Shown here: piece after piece, positions 60,895 through 64,000 of the stretch
Layout of the letters: each line of letters begins with the position of its first letter
How positions within the stretch are numbered: position 1 is the first letter of the stretch
Assembly (NCBI RefSeq): GCF_020819595.1
Contig: NZ_JAJHNP010000001.1
Location: 124,001 to 188,000 of the forward strand
Origin: Streptomyces barringtoniae
GTDB lineage: Bacteria; Actinomycetota; Actinomycetes; Streptomycetales; Streptomycetaceae
Length of the DNA stretch: 64,000 bases
Reading direction: 5' to 3'
Notes under the pieces: generated by a model
Database searches by the model: none
What the model was told of the DNA's origin: nothing
The model's input: the letters and a program-made list of their open reading frames with translations, nothing else
Program-made: the position numbers and the translations under genes

Positions 60895-62640
60895 GTGCAG
60901 TTCGAGGTGTGGGCACCGCAGGCAGACCGAGTGACGCTTCATTGCGAGGACGGCACGCGCGCGTTGGCGCGCGATCCCGAGCGGGCGGGCTGGTGGAGGG
61001 GCGAGGCGGTTGCCCGGGACGGCACCCGGTACGGCTTCGCGCTGGACGACGGGCCCGTGCGGCCCGACCCGCGCTCACGCCGCCAGCCGGACGGCCCGGA
61101 GGGGCTCAGCGCGGTCGTGGACCACGGGCTGTACGCGTGGCGTGCGCAGTGGGCGGGGCGCGGGCTGCCGGGTGCGGTGCTCTACGAGCTGCACGTGGGC
61201 ACGTACACCCGCGAGGGCACCCTGGACGCGGCCGCGGCCCGGCTGGAGCATCTGGTGGAACTGGGCGTCACGCACGTGGAATTGATGCCGGTGTGCCCGT
61301 TCCCGGGGCGGCACGGCTGGGGCTACGAGGGCGTGTCCCTGTGGGCGGTGCACGAGCCTTACGGCGGCCCGGAAGCGCTGAAACGGTTCGTGGACCGGGC
61401 GCACGAACTCGGCCTGGGGGTCGTCCTGGACGTCGTGCACAACCACTTGGGCCCGTCCGGGAACTGTCTGCCGCTCTTCGGGCCGTACTTCACCGACGCG
61501 CACCACACGCCGTGGGGCTCGGCGGTGAACCTGGACGGCCCCGGCTCGGACGAGGTGCGCGCGTTTCTCGTCGGCAGCACGCTGGCGTGGCTGCGGGACT
61601 ACCGGATCGACGGGTTGCGGCTGGACGCGGTGCACGCCCTGTACGACACGCGCGCGTGCCACTTCCTGGAGGAGCTGTCGGCGGCCGTGGACGCTCTCGC
61701 CGAGGAAGTGGGCCGGCCGCTGTTCCTGATCGCCGAGTCGGACCTGAACGACCCGCGGGTCATCACCCCGCGCGCGCAGCACGGCCTCGGGCTGCACGCG
61801 CAGTGGAACGACGACTTCCACCACGCGCTGCACACCGCGCTGACCGGGGAGTCGCAGGCCTACTACGCGGACTTCGCGCGCGCCCCGCTCCCCGCGCTCG
61901 CCAAGACGCTCACCGGTGGTTACTTCCACGACGGCACGTACTCCAGCTTCCGGGGACGGCACCACGGCCGGCCGCTGGACCGCGCCCGGGTGGCCGCGCA
62001 CCGGCTGCTGGGCTACAGCCAGACCCACGACCAGGTCGGCAACCGCGCCCAGGGCGACCGTCTCTCCGCCCGCCTGTCCCCCGGTCTGCTGGCCTGCGCG
62101 GCGACGCTGACGCTGACCTCGCCGTTCACGCCGATGCTGTTCATGGGCGAGGAGTGGGCGGCGGGCACGCCCTGGCAGTTCTTCACCGACCACACCGATC
62201 GGGAGCTGGCCGAGGCGGTACGGCGGGGTCGGCGGCGGGAGTTCGCGGCGCACGGCTGGGCCGAGGAGGACGTACCGGACCCACAGGACCCGGCGACCCG
62301 CGAGCGGTCCTGTCTGGACTGGTCGGAACCGGAACGCGAGCCCCACGCGCGCGTGCTCGCCTGGTACCGCCGGCTGATCGCCCTCCGGCACGAACAGCCG
62401 GACCTCACCGACCCCGACCTGGCCGACACCAAGGTGGCGTACGACGAGGACGCCCGCTGGCTGGCCTTCCGGCGCGGTGACGTGTGCGTGGCGGTGAACC
62501 TGGGCAAGGCACCGGCGTCCATCCCCCTGGGCACCCGCCCCGCGGTGCTCCTGGCGGCCTGGGAGCAGGTGGAGCCCCCCGGCGGGGACGGCCTGCTCCA
62601 GGTACCCGGGGAGTCGTGCGTGGTACTGACGCAGCCCTGA
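60895..62640 (+). CDS. treZ: malto-oligosyltrehalose trehalohydrolase
   Basis: A 581-residue GH13 enzyme that releases trehalose from the maltooligosyl-trehalose made by TreY. The N-terminal CBM48-like part starts VQFEVWAPQADRVTLHCEDG, which fixes the GTG start at 60895 with AAGGGG ahead of it. Catalytic residues are Asp244 (GLRLDAVHAL), Glu281 (LIAESDLND) and Asp379 (QTHDQVGN). It completes the TreX-TreY-TreZ route from glycogen to trehalose. The gap from 60704 to 60894 should hold its promoter. Confidence 0.95.
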   Translation: MQFEVWAPQADRVTLHCEDGTRALARDPERAGWWRGEAVARDGTRYGFALDDGPVRPDPRSRRQPDGPEGLSAVVDHGLYAWRAQWAGRGLPGAVLYELHVGTYTREGTLDAAAARLEHLVELGVTHVELMPVCPFPGRHGWGYEGVSLWAVHEPYGGPEALKRFVDRAHELGLGVVLDVVHNHLGPSGNCLPLFGPYFTDAHHTPWGSAVNLDGPGSDEVRAFLVGSTLAWLRDYRIDGLRLDAVHALYDTRACHFLEELSAAVDALAEEVGRPLFLIAESDLNDPRVITPRAQHGLGLHAQWNDDFHHALHTALTGESQAYYADFARAPLPALAKTLTGGYFHDGTYSSFRGRHHGRPLDRARVAAHRLLGYSQTHDQVGNRAQGDRLSARLSPGLLACAATLTLTSPFTPMLFMGEEWAAGTPWQFFTDHTDRELAEAVRRGRRREFAAHGWAEEDVPDPQDPATRERSCLDWSEPEREPHARVLAWYRRLIALRHEQPDLTDPDLADTKVAYDEDARWLAFRRGDVCVAVNLGKAPASIPLGTRPAVLLAAWEQVEPPGGDGLLQVPGESCVVLTQP

Positions 62641-62888
62641 AGCAAGCCCGGTGGCCGGGGGACGGCGCCGAGGCAGGGGCGGCGGGCTCGCGGTGTGCCC
62701 GGGCCGCAGCCCCTGGGGCATCTGCCCGGGCGCCGGACGGTCCCTCCGTGCGCGGCCGCGCCGACCCGCGGTGCGGCGGCCGCACGCCACCCGGCCGTCC
62801 CGCCGGACCACCGGCCCCGGGCCCGCGGCAGGCCCTGGGTTGGCCGGCGCGCCCATCGGGCGGACGGCGCGCGCCCGTACCCCGCTGT
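62641..62888. other. intergenic region, nothing recognised
   Basis: A very G+C-rich gap between the convergent treZ and kinase-fold genes. I see no clear stem-loop of terminator size and no gene. Confidence 0.5.
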
Positions 62889-63824
62889 CTACGGCTCCGG
62901 CTCGTCCTCCTTGAAGTCCGACAGCCGCTCCAGCAGGATCGGCTCCCACGCGCGCCGCAGCTGGGTCCGGAGCAGCACCGGGGAACCGCCCGCGCGGCCT
63001 TCCAGGTGGGCGGCGAGCCGGATGACCGTGTCGCAGCGGGCGAGCCACAGGCCGCGCAGGCAGGGGCGGGCGCCGTAGCCGGCCAGGGTGGCGGCGCGTA
63101 CGGCCGCCGGGGAGCCGACGGCGACGGCCAGGCCGGCGATGTCCTCGGCGGGGTCGCCCAGGGCGGCCCGGGTCCAGTCCAGGATGCCGCGCACCCGGCC
63201 GTCGGCGCTGACCACCACGTGCTCGCCGGTCAGCCCGTGGTGGGTGAGGACCGCGGTGCCGGGCTGCGCGGCGAGCTGGGCCGCGCCGGGCGGGGTCAGC
63301 TGGTGCAGCCGGGCGGCGTCGAACTCGTCGGCGGCGGCGAGCCGTTCGGCCGCGTGCACGGCCATGCGGCGCAGCGCCTCCAGGGAACGCGGGGCGGTGC
63401 GCGGTGCGCCCAGTGCCTCGGCCTGCCGTACGGGCACCGCGCGCAGCCCGGTGAGCAGCCCGGCGAGGTCGGCCTCGCCGACGGCGGAGACCTCGTGTTC
63501 GTCGGCCGTGCCGCCGGGCACCTTGGTGTCCAGGGTGTAGGCGAGGCCGGGCGCCCAGTCGCCGTGCGCGACGCTGGTGGGGACGGCCACGGGCACGTGC
63601 GGCCGGACCAGGTCGCGCAGGCGCAGTTCCCGGCGGCGCCGTACCGAGGCCTCGCGGTCGGGCTCCAGGCGCAGGACATGGCGGGTGCCGACCCACCACG
63701 TGTACTCGAGGCCCTCCGTCACGGGCCGCACATCGGGGCCCGCGGTGTCGTCGCCGCCCTCCTTGAGCAGCGAACGGACCAGTCGGCGGACGGTGTCCGC
63801 GGTAGGTGTCGGTGCCTGGGTCAT
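62889..63824 (-). CDS. APH-fold protein lacking the catalytic Asp (probable pseudokinase)
   Basis: A 311-residue APH-fold protein (EGLEYTWWVGTRHVLRLEPD in the N-lobe; RGILDWTRAALGDPAEDIAG carrying the metal Asp in the C-lobe). The catalytic loop of close families is HHDLKGEH; here it reads HHGLTGEH, so the Brenner Asp is Gly and the following Lys is Thr. GGG to an Asp codon needs two changes, so a sequencing error is unlikely. ATP binding may persist, but phosphotransfer is doubtful. It follows an M24 peptidase gene on the same strand by 67 bases. Confidence 0.8.
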   Translation of the reverse strand: MTQAPTPTADTVRRLVRSLLKEGGDDTAGPDVRPVTEGLEYTWWVGTRHVLRLEPDREASVRRRRELRLRDLVRPHVPVAVPTSVAHGDWAPGLAYTLDTKVPGGTADEHEVSAVGEADLAGLLTGLRAVPVRQAEALGAPRTAPRSLEALRRMAVHAAERLAAADEFDAARLHQLTPPGAAQLAAQPGTAVLTHHGLTGEHVVVSADGRVRGILDWTRAALGDPAEDIAGLAVAVGSPAAVRAATLAGYGARPCLRGLWLARCDTVIRLAAHLEGRAGGSPVLLRTQLRRAWEPILLERLSDFKEDEPEP

Positions 63825-63890
63825 GGGTTCGCGCGTCGCCGTTCCGGGATGTCGTCGGAAAGTGTGTCTCCTGGGTCTCCGCGTGCTCTC

Positions 63891-64000
63891 TCAGCCCACT
63901 ATGACCATGTCACGCGTGGTGTTGTTGAGGCGGCGGCCGCCGTCCCCGGTCACCGTGACGATGTCCTCGATGCGCACCCCGAAGCGGCCGGGCAGGTAGA
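63891..64000 (-). CDS. M24 aminopeptidase P-type protein, C-terminal end (continues outside window)
   Basis: The last 36 codons, read leftward, give YLPGRFGVRIEDIVTVTGDG and end NNTTRDMVIVG. The GVRIED stretch carries the last metal-ligand Glu of Xaa-Pro aminopeptidases (pita-bread fold, two Mn or Co ions). The rest of the gene lies beyond the window. Confidence 0.85.
   Translation of the reverse strand, partial: YLPGRFGVRIEDIVTVTGDGGRRLNNTTRDMVIVG

Noticed and set aside
61075..63699. 874-codon minus-strand frame spanning treZ and the kinase-fold gene
   Set aside because: It crosses two recognisable genes on other frames and has low-complexity composition, so it is a chance open frame.

Overview
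The window is high-G+C DNA with the codon use, GTG starts, small overlapping operons and gene families of a Streptomyces chromosome: XRE/DUF5753 with DUF397 pairs, a subtilisin-inhibitor gene, a SAV2148-type HEPN protein, an OleD-type glycosyltransferase, ECF sigma factor with SnoaL tail, TreX/TreY/TreZ. I see no rRNA, tRNA, CRISPR array, insertion sequence or integrase.

Layout. 1-5.6 kb: 3' end of a GH2 beta-galactosidase, an MFS exporter, a secreted sphingomyelinase-like phosphodiesterase with a jacalin-like tail, then an ATP-binding/XRE/DUF397 regulatory module whose ATP-binding gene carries an in-frame stop. 5.6-8.4 kb: TetR-hydrolase pair, a PEP-mutase-family enzyme and a VOC protein. 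8.4-17.8 kb: a decaying carbohydrate (probably polyuronate) catabolic region. It holds a DUF2264 gene with a small partner, a lone LacI DNA-binding domain, a 5'-truncated alginate lyase, an intact 2-hydroxyacid dehydrogenase behind LacI-type operators, and a LacI gene that is frameshifted and fused by deletion to the last codons of a sugar ABC permease. Two tandem-repeat tracts lie in the same region. 17.8-28 kb: a second PEP-mutase-family enzyme, ThuA, two VOC proteins, AraC, BrkB-like membrane protein, AidB-like acyl-CoA dehydrogenase, GAF regulator and a secreted protein.

29-38.5 kb is a complete assimilatory sulfur operon: leader peptide, ferredoxin-sulfite reductase, zinc-ribbon protein, CysH, CysC, CysD, CysN, then a sulfonate ABC transporter and a sirohydrochlorin chelatase. 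The chelatase makes siroheme for the reductase; the CysD/CysN/CysC/CysH proteins turn sulfate into sulfite, and the transporter brings in organosulfur.

38.5-52.6 kb holds mixed housekeeping and accessory genes: DsbA-like protein, ECF41-type sigma factor, PanE-like reductase, MMPL exporter, macrolide glycosyltransferase, aminoglycoside-phosphotransferase-fold kinase, exonuclease, HEPN protein and a copper amine oxidase split into two secreted proteins. 52.8-62.6 kb carries glgX (treX), treY and treZ, which convert glycogen to trehalose. They are separated by degenerate repeats of the treY 3' end, an M14 peptidase, a secreted protease inhibitor and a DUF1707-FHA protein. The window ends with a kinase-fold protein lacking its catalytic Asp and the 3' end of an M24 aminopeptidase.
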